DNA of 64,000 nt from Pisaster brevispinus. Its lineage: Eukaryota > Echinodermata > Asteroidea > Forcipulatida > Asteriidae. The notes beneath the pieces were generated by a model, which did not search any database, had not been told where the DNA came from, and saw only the letters and a program-made list of their open reading frames with translations. Below, piece by piece: positions 24,900 to 36,681 of this stretch (position 1 is its first letter; each line of letters begins with the position of its first letter). A program made the translations under genes and the position numbers. Location of the stretch: NCBI GenBank assembly GCA_023634235.1, contig JAMKCF010000047.1:558001-622000 (forward strand), in the 5' to 3' direction.

Positions 24900-26170
24900 T
24901 CAAAACTCTGGGTGGATTTTACCATCAGCTGTCAGGCTGCCAGCAAAAACTGAGGGCACTCTGCTGAAGTTGTTCCGGTCCTAATAAACCGTCCACAGTA
25001 AGTCAGTCCAGATATACTTGGCTTGTATACACATTATACGACATGAAATGGTTAAATTATCAACATTTATGCATAGACTGAAATAATAGTTGCCAAGGTT
25101 TCCCATGCACTTTATGGAATACAAGTCTTTATGTATGAACAATGTTCACAGTTTGAGTACACACACATTACTGCAAGTCAATTTTTACCCTTGTGCCATG
25201 TCAATCACCTTCACCCTTCTTCTCTTCCTGTGGGCAGAGTCATTTTTACTTCTTACCTTTGCAATGACCAATGCATAATGATTTCTCACCTTTTAAAGTA
25301 ATGTCTCTGACAGGAATCACTGAGCAATCTACCCTGTGGACAACAAACACCTTGAACTCCATCACCAAGAAATGTAAAGCTGTTGTCTGCTCACTATCTG
25401 CTGGTTCACAAGCGCAGCCTTTGCCTGTTTGCCTTAACTGTAATGGAAGAAAAAGTTTATTAATATCCTAAATATTTTGGGAATAAGTTTGGAAAAAGTT
25501 TTTGTGATGAAATTAAAAGATGAATATTTTACTGAGCACCTCAAAATCCTTTAAAACAATTTGACAGTGAAGAATGGCTTCGTTTTCTCATTATTGAACA
25601 GCCTCTCTCTCTCTATTCATGTCTCATTTTAAAGATCAATGTCACGACCAGTAATTAAATACAGAAAAACAAATTGTTTTCTCAATGACAAAGCACAGGA
25701 TTGTTCAACAGGATGGTTAAACATGACCAAATTGACTACGGCTGGATTTGAACATGCAACCTCTGGATTAACGAGCTATCTTGCCCTACATTGGCAGTCT
25801 CTCTATTTTGTCAATATCTTTGTTCATGGGTAACAGTCAGAAGCCATACAACTTGTAACTGCCGTAATAGCTGACCTTGTGTCATGTGATCATGGCAGTG
25901 CAACAAACTGGATGAGAGTTTTCACTGGACAGTTTTACGGATGCATGTGCACTTTGGCTTGCTTTATCTGACCATACTGAGATTTGTTAACCTGGGCAGA
26001 ACTTGGTCGACTAAACTACCTATTTGACTCGGTTAAGATGCCTGGATTAAATTACAACCTATCTGCTCGGTTGGTTGGCCCCAAAAAGTCTAATGCGAAC
26101 ACAGCTTTAGCTGCATGATTTCATTTAGATTCATCAGCAGAATATTCTACGTGTGGCCCCCTTCTATTAG
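24900..26170. repeat. right flank of TRIM unit A, no gene confirmed
   Basis: Homologous to 46009-47304. Near 24903-24995 the minus strand reads NNFSRVPSVFAGSLTADGK, with an in-frame stop just upstream in this copy but not in unit B. A tRNA-like SINE head (ggctggatttgaac, cctctggattaacg) lies near 25740-25780. Confidence 0.5.
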
Positions 26171-26224
26171 CTGACTGATTTCCCCCAGCATTAAAAAATT
26201 TAAAAAACTTAATATTAATAAAAA

Positions 26225-26440
26225 AATCACAGGCATATTACTCGGGTGGGATTCGAACTCTACATGTAGCTACCGGGCAATCTCAGTGGTCTAGTTGGTT
26301 AGACACTCCTCTAGATTTGCAAAGGTTGTGGGTTCGAATCCCACCCGAGTAATATGCCTGTGATTTTTTTTCACAGAACTCGGGAAAGTACTGAGTATAC
26401 AGTGCTAACACACATCGGTGTGGGGTACAATCCAAAATTA
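26225..26440 (+). mobile_element. tRNA-derived SINE with foldback head
   Basis: GGTCTAGTTGGTTAGACAC (A-box region) and GGTTCGAATCCCACC (B box), then gggaaagtactgagta and acacacatcggtgt in the tail. Preceded by an inverted copy of its own cacccgagtaatatgcctgtg segment, making a foldback. Confidence 0.75.
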
Positions 26441-26524
26441 ATATTCTTTATCCCTGATGCAAAAATTAACATCTATTAAATCGTTGCGGAACCCGCTGCT
26501 AAAATATAGGATTTGAACTGCCTC

Positions 26525-26700
26525 TAGCTACCGCGCAATCTCGGTGGTCTAGTTGGTAAGACACTGCTCTAGAATTGCAAAGGTCGTGGGTTGGAATCCC
26601 ACCCGAGTAATATGCCTGTGATTGTTTTCACAGAACTCGGGAAAGTACTGAGTATACAGTGCTAACACACATCGGTGTAGGGTAAAAACCAAAAGTAATA
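26525..26700 (+). mobile_element. tRNA-derived SINE, second copy
   Basis: Same head and tail as the element at 26225-26440, in the same orientation about 250 bp downstream. B box slightly changed (GGTTGGAATCC). Confidence 0.7.
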
Positions 26701-27240
26701 TTATAAAATACTGTTGAAATTAGCATGTTGGAGTGATGGCTGTATAAACATGATCCAAACACAGTCTTGAGTTCACCCCTCTTTCTTTTTGAATTAGGCC
26801 TACATATACAAGATGCAGTCAATTACAAAAGTCCTCAATACATTAGAGTAGTTGCATTGCAAAGAAAGGTAAAAGTAAACAAAGTAGAATTGTTATTGCC
26901 AATAGTTTATTATCAGGGCATGTCGAATGGTAGAATGATAAGTACTGTAATTCAGATGCAAAGATAACCTTTTCTAAAATTATATGGTTGACATCGACAA
27001 TGTACAAGATTCAAACGTCCATTAAACAATGACCAACCGATAAACCTAACCGACTGCAAGCATATAATTTAGCTTGAATAATTTCAGAATCACTTGCTTA
27101 GTGCATTGATAGCGATGAAGAAGTCATGGTCAATCAAAACGTGAGTGCGCGTGTATACTGCATACAATCATGTTCGATCGTGTCAACGACCTTGTGACCT
27201 TTCATATCTTGCTTTTCTTGCAAGCTTGTCATTTTAGTCA
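26700..27240. other. no gene seen
   Basis: Between the SINE pair and the TIR element; nothing recognised. Confidence 0.5.
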
Positions 27241-27246
27241 CTAATA

Positions 27247-29018
27247 TGTGACCCGCTCTGCAAAAAAGGCCTGTAAGTCGCGCTATGCCTTTTCATGTAA
27301 TGGGCTCGTCAATGTTGAAAGGGTGATAAATTTTTCGTTGGTGTGATTTTTTTATTATCCCTTTTTTGACATCGTTGATATCCACACTTTCATAATTTGT
27401 AAGATTGAATGTTTATTTTGACCAATAAAGATGAAAAAAAACGTGTTTCGTGTACGTGTTGTTGGTGGTTTGCGCGATCGGTGTCCGCGGTTTCGGTCGA
27501 AAGTTGCGTCATTTTACACATCTGGCAGCACATTATTTGGAACCCCCCTATTATAAATTTGGTATCATCTGAAAGCTGAGGACGTTGCCTTTCTGTATGT
27601 GGACATAGAAAAGGTTATAGGTCAAATGCAAAACCAAGGCAGGTTAATTTCTGACACGTATACAAAGGGCGCTTGTTACTAGGAGCGTGGATCTTTTCGG
27701 TCACGTGTATACAGTGTATTGTAACGATTGGACAATGGGCGCACGGTCGAGCGCGCGCATGCGCTGTGAATGGGATTGGTTGTTTATTCATTGTCAGGTG
27801 ACTGCCATGTGACTGTTTATAGAGTGCGTGCCACGCGAAAACACTGCGCAATACCCGTCAATTCTGTCCAACTCAACTGACTTCTCTTGCTCCGAGCGTA
27901 AATATTTTCATAGTTATTTACTATTTCAGCCAACATATCTTGTTATACGCAACAGGTTTTCTATACTGTTTCGTTAATTATTTGCTTAACTATGGGTTTG
28001 AAGAATAAGTGTATGGCTGAAGCTTTGAATGATCTCCGTGAGGAGAGAAACACGATTGGTTTCGTGGAACGAAGATTACTTTGTTAACTTCCGATGTGAA
28101 ACGATTCGGAATCTGATTCCACAGCGCCATTTTCACTCAGGAGATAACGATGAAGATCGACCCTGACAGCAAAATGTTAACCTAAAGATGATTTCAAAAT
28201 GTATAAATTATCTCTAGTTTGATCTTAGTAGACGGCAAACCATGTTGACTGTGTTAGATTTAATAGAAGGAAATATTTTTACATTTGAAATGTTTTTGGT
28301 TTTTTTTACAAAAACTTTAATTTTTTAGCCAAAAATAGTTTTAATCCTGAAAAGCGGGCTGATTTTATTAAACAGTTTTATTAAACAACTCAAGCTGATA
28401 GTTAAAAAAAAAAAAAAAAAATGAAATGATTTTTTTTCCCCAAAAAGCTCTTGTTTTCACAAAAAATACATAATTTTAATTCATAGGGTTTAAATAGCCA
28501 GTGTTCATTTGTTTAACTTTAAGAAAAAGCTAAATTCACCAAAAAAAGGTCTAAACTCTTCAAAATAATTCTCAAGTGTGCGTTTGTTATTTTAAAATTT
28601 GCACAAAATGATAAGAAATAGCACAGTATATGCAAATTAATTTTTAAAAATAGCGATATAGTGCATTAAATGAATTGCAAAATATTGTGTACTTTAAAAA
28701 GTCATAACAAACACTTGGTGAAATTTTCAGACGAATAGTCTAACGGGAACGTACTTGTTGCTAGGGACTTTCACAAGAACTTTGTATTAAAATACTTTAA
28801 AATACACTGTAAAGTTTAAAAGGCTGTTTCTCCATAACCTATTTTGACAAAATTGGCAATTATTTGTATGCAAATTAGAGTATAACTCTGGATTGCAAAA
28901 TGCTACAGACTTCTATAATACACCAAATTAAAGCTGAGAGAAAGACCTTTCCATCCATGTATCTAACTCCAAAATGATTTTTTGCGACATAAGGGCCATT
29001 TTTGCAGAGCCGGTCACA
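27247..29018. mobile_element. 1.77 kb TIR element with TA duplication
   Basis: Terminal inverted repeats of about 25 bp (TGTGACCCGCTCTGCAAAAA and the complement of tttttgcagagccggtcaca), one mismatch in the first 20, flanked by TA on both sides. A TA duplication fits the Tc1/mariner group, but other families are possible. A 31-codon frame at 27992-28087 (MGLKNKCMAEALNDLREERN) may be a transposase scrap. Confidence 0.75.
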
Positions 29019-29339
29019 TATGAATAAAACATGACTTGATGCTTCATGATAACAAGATATCCAAGACGTTACTGCAGACAGTCGTCAACCGAAATGAATT
29101 CAAGAAGAAAAGCGCGCTTAGTGGCGTCTTGGACCAAGACTAAAAAAAATGTTGCAGACAAGACCAAATAGGAGAGGGGATTTTTTATTTATTTTTTGTT
29201 GTTGAGTCTACGAGGTTCATGGGACTGGATTTAAATGCAAGTAGTAGAAGAAGGAATTCTGGAGTGTCAATCAAAACAGGAATGACAGTCAATTTGCTGA
29301 CAAATAGTTTTGAAAATATGATGAAAATTATTAGGAGAT

Positions 29340-29482
29340 ATGTTGAAATTATGTCATTTCCACCTCTTGGTAACTTCTGGAGTCATAGATTTCAAGGAGC
29401 TTCTGGGAATAGTATTCTCAGTGCTAAAGAAGTTGATCAAGGAGAACCCAACCCTAGTAGTATGCCACTGGAATGTTTACAA
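29340..29482 (+). pseudogene. coding-like fragment, unidentified
   Basis: One frame reads LGIVFSVLKKLIKENPTLVV, which looks like protein, then runs straight into a SINE tail at about 29483. No clear splice sites. I do not assign a family. Confidence 0.25.
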
Positions 29483-29550
29483 GACTCTGGAAAGTACTGA
29501 GTACACAGTGCTTAACACACATCGACGTACTGGTGTAAAGGTAAAACACA
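29483..29550 (+). mobile_element. SINE tail fragment
   Basis: ggaaagtactgagtacacag and ttaacacacatcg match the tail of the SINEs at 26225-26700. Confidence 0.6.
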
Positions 29551-29554
29551 ATTC

Positions 29555-29995
29555 ATAAATACCCCAGACAGTTTCGCTATTCCTATTGGTGGAGAGCATG
29601 TCACGTGGGGGTGTTTAAACAGCTGATAAAGACATAGCTGGAGCTGTTTAAGATCGGCTGGCTTCGCGTGTTGGGCGCGCAAGCTCATGTATGCCAATTT
29701 AATTATGCGGAACGCAATATAGGCCCTATAGCTACTAGTACCAGCGCACAATCTTTTTTTACACGCGCGTACACACAACCCAACGCACACCAAACATAAC
29801 TTTTTAAAAGTGTTTGAAAGTGTACAAACTTCGAAAATTCGCTGCAAAGCAGATTGTCACAGATTGTCTATAACATTTTTCTGCTTTTTAACAAAAGGGC
29901 ATTTATGAATGGGAATAAAAGAGTGGTGACTCATTCTTAAACGGCCGTTTAAGAACTCGTCAACACTCTTTTATTCCCTTAACAATAGATCAAAG
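29555..29995 (+). mobile_element. palindrome-bearing repeat, copy 1
   Basis: Matches 44950-45435 in inverted orientation. Ends in a 68-bp palindrome (29911-29978, centre taaacggccgttta). Confidence 0.75.
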
Positions 29996-29999
29996 AGAA

Positions 30000-30370
30000 T
30001 GATTTGTTTTCTGAGTCTGAAGAAAATAGCAGCTACTTGGTTCACTAGGCAGATTTAAAAAGGTCTAAATTTGCTGATCAAACAGAGGAAAACAAGTTGT
30101 GTGGTGTTGCAATTAAAGGTTGCACATAGGGCTTTCAGGGAACAGTAGCATTTCATTTTTGATCCAAAGATGTGCTTAGCCTGTGAGTAGCTTGATTCCA
30201 GAACAACAGCTTGTTCACCTTCTCATGAATTACATGAAGGTCACAGTCTCTGTTCCCCCCGCTCTTTGCCTTGGTGCCCCCTTCAAAAGGCTCTGCTTTG
30301 AACACGAAGAAAGTGCCCCTTTAAATCATGTTACAGTTTAATACATGCATAACATACAACAGGGATAAAC
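30000..30370. other. no gene confirmed
   Basis: The minus strand is open over about 30165-30320 but has no splice signals or recognisable motif. Confidence 0.4.
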
Positions 30371-30374
30371 TATA

Positions 30375-30600
30375 CTATTTTGTGTTTTACTCTACACTGA
30401 TGTGTGTTGAGCATTGTCAACAAGGTCAAGTCCTATGGGAAAAAATCCACAAACATGTATAATACGTATAGGAGTGGGATTAGAACCCACGACCATTGCC
30501 ATTCTACACAGACGTCTTACTACTAGAACCAGCTTGCATGCTAGCTTAACACAGTGCTCTAGACACATTTGGTGTTTTAAGGGTAAAACACAAACAATAC
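30375..30600 (-). mobile_element. tRNA-derived SINE, minus orientation
   Basis: Inverted tail (ctgatgtgtgttgagcattgt) and an inverted B-box region (gggattagaacccac near 30475), from the same family as the 26 kb SINEs. A second tail-like piece ends near 30600. Confidence 0.6.
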
Positions 30601-30619
30601 AATATCATTGCTGAGGTTT

Positions 30620-31300
30620 TTCACCTACCACCTGTAAGTGATCAATTAGATTGATCAGCTTTGACTGCTTCCCTGAAACATACCCAGGCTGCTCCATGAT
30701 GATAACTTGCTACTAGAAATGCTTTTGGTGAGTGACACAACTGTAAGCAGAAAATACAGTAAATCTGGTATTAGCGTCAATAAGCTTAAAATATTCAGCA
30801 TGTCAATAAAGGTTGAATGCTTGGGCTCAAATTCATACAACACTAACTCGAGTTGTCAATATCGCCATAGTGATTTGCATTGTGACATCACACTTTGCTT
30901 AGCAATTGAGATCAATACATATCTGAAGATCAATCTTAGCTCTTTGAGAAATGGAGCCCAAGGCCAATTTCACAATGAGCTAAGTTGATCAATTCAACTG
31001 TGTATGTATCTTTATTGCTAAGCAAAGTGTGATGTCACATTATGAAACACTATGGCAATACTGACAACTCACTCTAAAAGATGAATCTTGGTGCTTTGTG
31101 AAACCGGCCCCAGGTATCACTTCGGAGAAAAGGGTATAACAAAAAGGTCTCATTCGTTACGTCTTGTTGTGTAACCCGACTTTCCAAAGTGAAATCTGGG
31201 ACAGATTTCATAAAGTTCTGAGGTTCATCATCAAATCTCGCTCTAGTCAATTTTGTTTTTGTTCAACACAAAATGAATATTTATATCCATGTAAATATCA
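30620..31300. other. no gene seen
   Basis: Contains an imperfect inverted repeat (agcaaagtgtgatgtcacat near 31020 against its complement near 30880), possibly a small foldback. Nothing else. Confidence 0.4.
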
Positions 31301-31321
31301 GTAATTTATCATACCTCTGTA

Positions 31322-31387
31322 TACTATAAGCCCGCCTGTAACACAGCCTGCAATGGGACTGTTCATCCAGTCACTCTGACCTCGATA
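31322..31387 (-). pseudogene. TIM22-like exon fragment (3' exon)
   Basis: The minus strand reads YRGQSDWMNSPIAGCVTGG directly after a cttaag acceptor at 31388. This matches the conserved segment after the third membrane helix of mitochondrial import translocase Tim22 (YRGKxDWxNSxxxGCxTGG as I know the family). The frame then diverges and stops, and the expected C-terminal FRAG segment is not found. Together with the exon at 31966-32107 it makes a collinear pair. Confidence 0.6.
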
Positions 31388-31965
31388 CTTAAGTCAAGAG
31401 GATATACAAAAAACACAATTAGACTACATCAAAATGTACATTAATCGTTTAGAGACAATAGCGGTCGGAAAAGACTTGAACCAAAATGCCCCCTCGGGCT
31501 GCAAGCATCTGCAAGATCTGACCTTCTTCCACTCAACCAAAAAGTTCAAGGTATTGGATTGAAAATTTTCCAATGTTGGTATGGTATCTATGTTTCAAAA
31601 TAAAACCAGGTTTTTGTTTGTTATTAATTAGTTTCAGACACTTTTACATGACCAAAAAATGTTTCAACAAATCTACAACAAAACCGTGCTTGGGCAAATG
31701 GTAATGGTTATACAGAAATGAATGGTCTCTTAAGGGTTAGAGGCTCATAGTCAATGTGGATCTGTTTGTGAATGTCTTTTCATTTAACTTCATTTATTAC
31801 CTCTGGTTGTGAAGCCAAGGAATTTCAGAGCAAACTTAATAATCACTATACAAGCCAAGAACCCCATGGAGAGAAGACAAAGAAAGGAAGTTTCAGATGT
31901 GGGAGGAAAACCCCAGAGAGTCCATTCTATCAGAACTACATACAACCAAGTTGAACCCAACTTAC

Positions 31966-32107
31966 TGATTCTATAACACACTTTGTTCCTACAAACATGG
32001 CGCCGATATCTTTCAGGACAGCCCTGGCTTCTGTTTTGGCTGCTTGGTCAGGGTCCACAGGGATACACTTGCAGCAAACAACCCAATGGCAGCTCCTAGA
32101 GCGAACC
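31966..32107 (-). pseudogene. TIM22-like exon fragment (middle exon, frameshifted)
   Basis: The minus strand reads GFALGAAIGLFAAS (a glycine-rich membrane helix) in one frame. After a frame change near 32065-32080 it reads DPDQAAKTEARAVLKDI and GAMFVGTKCVIES, then a GTAAGT donor (complement 31961-31965). These segments occur in this order in Tim22. The loop between KDI and GAMF is shorter than I expect for the family. Frameshift, shortened loop and missing first and last exons indicate a pseudogene or gene fragment. Tim22 itself is the core of the inner-membrane carrier translocase. Confidence 0.6.
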
Positions 32108-32119
32108 CTTCAAAGTAAA

Positions 32120-32765
32120 CCACACAATTATAATAGATTAACCAAATGCGCACTAAAACAAGAAACCGCAAACTCCCAAAACTTGTTAACCTTACACACC
32201 AATTCATGTATGCAAAGCATTGCACTATGGGAATCTAAACCACACATTCATGACACCCATACCCTACTTCAAACAGATGTTTTATGCTTTTATAACAACA
32301 TATTTTGGGGGGTGAAAACAATCCCTTTCTAATAGTCTGAACCATCAGATATAGACCAGAATTCCAAGCCAATGGAAGACATGCCAACTTCAGACAGGAG
32401 TGGCCAGTCTATAGCCCTTGGCTTATACTACATCGATCTGCTGCACAATGCCTATGGGAATTCCTAGAGGAGTGCCATTGATGTAATAGTTTCAAGGAAT
32501 CAAAGAGTCAACCCAGGGTAATTTGACACTTGACACAGTACTTTTTTGCCAGGTCTCAACTAGCCCAGATTGGGCTCCTCAGTTGCAACAGACACTGATG
32601 TTATACAAGGGTTAGGTCCCAACAGTCCAAAGGGGATAAGAAACTTTGAATTTATTATGAGTTTTTTAAACAAACTTTTGGCAACGTACACAACATTCAC
32701 TTGTTTACAAACATACCTTTCAAAATATTGCCATGACACTGTGAATAGTTCCACTTTGATAACAT
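32120..32765. other. no gene seen
   Basis: Lies between the TIM22-like exon and the LINE fragment. No supported feature. Confidence 0.4.
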
Positions 32766-32769
32766 TTGG

Positions 32770-33096
32770 ACAGGTAAACACCTGGACAAATTGTAAAATG
32801 TGCTTGGTGTCACACTCAGCTATCTCATTTGTCAGATAATGACATTTGGATTGAGATAAGATGGCATTGTAAGAACTACATTGTTCTTTGTACAGTTGAC
32901 TGTCAATTTCTAGACCTGAATTTCTCAATTTGCATTCAGCACGGCGTCTTACTCGTTTTGCCTCATGGACTGCATCAGAGTACCAAGGGGCTTTTGGCCT
33001 GAGTAAGACAAGTCTGGAACTCTCTGATGCACACTGGTTCAAATCCAACATTTGTTCTAACCTAATTGGCATTCCAACGGTCTGATTGTGCTTCAA
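32770..33096 (-). mobile_element. CR1/L2-like LINE fragment (endonuclease-RT linker)
   Basis: The minus strand reads RPKAPWYSDAVHEAKRVRRR, then AECKLRNSG, LYKEQCSSYN and KCHYLTNEI. This is the arginine-rich linker between endonuclease and reverse transcriptase of CR1/L2-type non-LTR elements. Truncated on both sides; no catalytic residues remain. Confidence 0.7.
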
Positions 33097-33099
33097 AAA

Positions 33100-33780
33100 C
33101 CGACCGTAAATAATTTACGAGCCTTTTCTTCAATTATTTATATATTATCACATTTATGCAACAAGTACCTTTTAAGAGTTTTGATCTCGTTGCAACTACA
33201 GATTACTGCACCAAATTGTTTGTATGATTTCAAGTGTACAACTTTTAAACCAGATTACGTTAAAATGTTGTTACACTGATGTAACAATGAATAAGTTCGA
33301 TCAAGGACCTTGGTTAACCATAGTTTGACTAACACTGATCAAAGTCATGCAAGTCCATGATGGTTGGACTAGTCTCATTGACAATTTGTGACCTGCTATT
33401 GGGTCCATTGCTGCTGGTTACCAACACCTGTTTTAATAGCACTCTACACAGAGGACCAGTTATCAGACAAATGATAGCATTGATCTGACTTTGCAACAAC
33501 ATTACTCAATCAGTTACTTTATTTTAATAAGAGCTTGCCATTAATTTTTGGCACTGTTCAAGTTCTTATGATTAAATCATCCAGAACGATAAGGTACACT
33601 TTACTACTTGCGAGCCAACTCTGATAAAAAAACTGATGGCCATTGCCATTTTCTCATGGTCACGTCTACACACGACGACATGTCTAGAGCTATTCACAGA
33701 AGTGCACATGTACTACGTTCATCACAAACCAGCCACTAGTTAATCACTGGACCTTGATCAAATTTGCTGCACAATGTGCA
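33100..33780. other. no gene seen
   Basis: Nothing recognised. Confidence 0.5.
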
Positions 33781-33791
33781 CCTCATCTTAC

Positions 33792-33951
33792 CCCGTCCAC
33801 AGCGAACCCATCCTTGAAGTAGTACCCTCCAGCCTGCATCTTCAAACTCAATACCACTATGTCTGGTGTCTCAGGGAGATTCCACAATTCATATGCCCAG
33901 ATATGTCTAGTAGTGCAGCAGCCCATCTGTACCTCGCCAACAGTATCCAAA
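33792..33951 (-). pseudogene. 4-aminobutyrate aminotransferase-like exon fragment
   Basis: On the minus strand a ttgctttcag acceptor precedes 33951 and a GTAAGA donor follows 33792. The 53 codons between are open: LDTVGEVQMG, then IWAYELWNLPETPD, then KMQAGGYYFKDGF. This is the PLP-site region of mitochondrial GABA transaminase (VDEVQTG, FWAHEHW, SKKMQTGG in the family). The Asp of VDEVQ, which contacts the PLP ring nitrogen, is Gly here, and SKKM is SLKM. Alone in this window, with no neighbouring exon found, so I call it a fragment or decaying copy. A divergent live paralogue extending outside the window is less likely. Confidence 0.6.
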
Positions 33952-34061
33952 CTGAAAGCAAAATTTAAATAAATAGATCAGAATAAAAAAACCTAGAGTA
34001 GCTTAGTCCAAAGTAAGATTCTTGTAGTGACTTACAAGTGTAGTCCTTTTCATAACATATA

Positions 34062-34821
34062 CAGTCAACTCGAATATATGACACGTCGGTCTATACAAGG
34101 TTTTTCACCCGTCCCAAACTGTCCCATGCGTGTTTCTATGTCTTAAAAAACGGAAAATGCGAGCACGGTTTTACGAAAACACGGATAATACGAGGTATTT
34201 TTGCTGCCCCATGATGACAAAATGTTTTGTTTTTCATACTTTTGTAGCGAGATCTGAAAAATATTGTTGTGCGAAGCGTACCGTTCAGTCAAGGTTCGGA
34301 AATTACTTTCTTGTCGCCAAAGTATTTATTGGATCGGACCGGACCGGACTGGCCATGCTTTTCTGTCCGATCTGAAAACCAGAAACATTTTGCTGGTAAC
34401 CTACGCTTGAAATGCTACTTTCCTTGGACAACTACCAATAAAAACAACGTTCAGCATACACATACATGTAGGCACTACCCAGTATCAAATCTGTCACATC
34501 ATGGTCACATGAACGGCAAGTTTTACATCACTTTGCTATGATTTGAGTTATACAAAATACTAAATTTGTATGATCATAGTATATAAAAAAAAAGCATATT
34601 ATCATTGATATTTGTGTGCACAGGATGCTGTAAGAACTGTACTACTTAGGTAACAAACCGCTCCGTTCTAGCCTAGACACGTGTATAGTGCATGCACTAT
34701 GACAACGTGCCCCATCATGTTAAGTACATCCAATAGTAGTGCGCTGCGTTTAAGACGAGGTTCGGATAATACAAGGAAAACGGGCCAGTCTGGCGGACCA
34801 CGTATTAACGAGAGTCGACTG
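34062..34821. mobile_element. pogo/Tigger-like MITE
   Basis: 760 bp with imperfect terminal inverted repeats CAGTCAACTCGAATATATGA / complement CAGTCGACTCTCGTTAATAC, resembling pogo-group termini. TA adjoins the left end; the right flank reads TTA. Confidence 0.6.
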
Positions 34822-34839
34822 TTACCCTTATAATATCAA

Positions 34840-35165
34840 AATCAAATGCCATAAGGTATATGTTTACCTCAGTAGGCCTACACCTCTTCTTTAGTCCCAC
34901 ATAACTCTCTGCATCAATGCCTAGAGGTGTACCTTTCTTCTCAGGTCATATCAACTCAACTCTCATATTAAACTCTTCCTGTAAAACCTCCTATGCCATG
35001 AGGTATATGTGTACATTGGTACACCTCTCCTTTAGTCTCTCAATGTCATGAGGTGTGCATATATCTTCTCACATAACTCTGATTACATCAAATACTCCAT
35101 GCCATGAGGTACATATGAGTGTATATGGGGTACCCCAACTCCTTCCTACATCCCTAACATCAACT
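34840..35165. repeat. degenerate short tandem repeat
   Basis: A catgaggtatatgtgtacat(t)ggtac-like unit recurs near 34847, 34990, 35035 and 35098. No coding signal. Confidence 0.45.
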
Positions 35166-35214
35166 AAATAATACTGTCAAAAAAAGCACAGGTCATTAAA
35201 AGAGTGTACACAAT

Positions 35215-35430
35215 GTACATGTAGGTCTTTAAAAAAGGGACATTTTAGCCTGCATAATGACTTTTCGTCATTTTTGAGACCCCCTAGTGCCTAAGGGAAA
35301 TGTCCGATTGCTTTTATATTACATTTTGGTTATAAACTAGATGCATATGTGTGACCTGATATAAGGATAGACCAATCACGCCTTTGATGGGTACTTGGCA
35401 GGGGTCTGAATATTGGTCCACCTGTAAAAC
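35215..35430 (-). repeat. inverted copy of the repeat at 150-370
   Basis: Complementary match over about 215 bp, with shared ends (aggtccaccatctgt-like right edge, ttttagcctgc left edge). Confidence 0.65.
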
Positions 35431-35639
35431 CTAATCGAGACAATGGTGAAACAAATCAACTGACCAATTACAAACACCTTAAACCAGATGTGACAAAATA
35501 CATGACCTATAGCTTGTACACGATGGATGAATAGAAGCGCAGCAAAATGACAGCAAGCATAGGGGTGCATTTTCTGAGTTCTGTATACTGCCGCATCAAT
35601 AATATGGGTGAGAACATCACCTGTCCATCCATATTGTAG

Positions 35640-36210
35640 TTCACTTGTGTGTGTCATGTGACCATGGCTGTGTAGCATACTGGACTTGGTATTTTACTTG
35701 CTGCATGTTCTAGGAGGATGAGTTCGCACTGGACTTTTTGCTCAGTTAGTTTGACCTGATTAGTTTACCTTGGCAGAGAGTGGCTGACATGAAGTTAAGT
35801 TACCTCCAGGGGTTAAATGTAAACTACCCATTTGCTCGGTTCATTTACCCTAAACAAATTCCAATGTGAACATGACTTTAGTTGTATGGTTTAAGTTAGA
35901 TTTATCAGTAGAAAATTCTACTTGTGTCCCTTCTTGTCTATTAGCTGACCAATCTGCTCCCCCCGCCCTCTTTAACAAAAATAACATGAGTTTTAAAAGG
36001 CAAAATTAGCTAATGTTCAACAGGATCAAAATAATGTGCAAAATACCTCTGAGGTGTCCTAGATGGCACCAGACAGCACCTAATGTTAAAACAATTTTTA
36101 AACACTGAAAAGCTTTGCGCTTTAAACCAAGGTTCATCTTTTTGAAATATCCCATGCTATAATTCCATCCTCGCTAGAAAAAAGGTTACAAAAACGGCAA
36201 GGGTGTGGCA
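35640..36210. repeat. diverged copy of the unit right flank
   Basis: Positions 35640-36000 match 25870-26190 with many differences, so the ancestral unit is present at least once more on the left of unit B. No gene. Confidence 0.5.
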
Positions 36211-36681
36211 CACAGTAAAAGCTTTAAAATCTGCACATTTACTTTTGTTTTTCAGTAAACTAACACACACACAAAAACAGCTTTAGAAGTTATTTAAAAA
36301 AAGTTATTAAACAAATTTACTTACTAGCTGTTTGTAGCTACCATTAATACACATTACAACTGTACAAAGAGCTTAAGCTACACACCGCAGTACATCAATT
36401 AAAATATGATAGTTGAATTTTCAATAAGATGCAATAGAAACAGTCTGATTAATTATCAAGATGAATACAAACAGTTTTATGAGTGTATGCAAAGATGACA
36501 TCTGAATCCAGAAACCAAACCAGTATTCCAGTATGCTCCAGTGCAATGTTTAACAACCTGTTATTGATCTCACTGAGTCCCAGTACTATGTGTGAGTCTG
36601 ACACTTAGACTTTGAGGTCAATGTCATTCCAGTATGTCATTCACTCAATGCAGTAATCCTATGACAATACGTCACGCAGCG

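Noticed and set aside
25090..25278. ORF shared with 46219-46407
   Set aside because: Starts at TTG; differences between copies change residues and no splice or start signal supports it.
26281..26352. Functional tRNA gene
   Set aside because: A and B boxes are present but the cloverleaf is poor and the sequence continues into a SINE tail shared by other copies.
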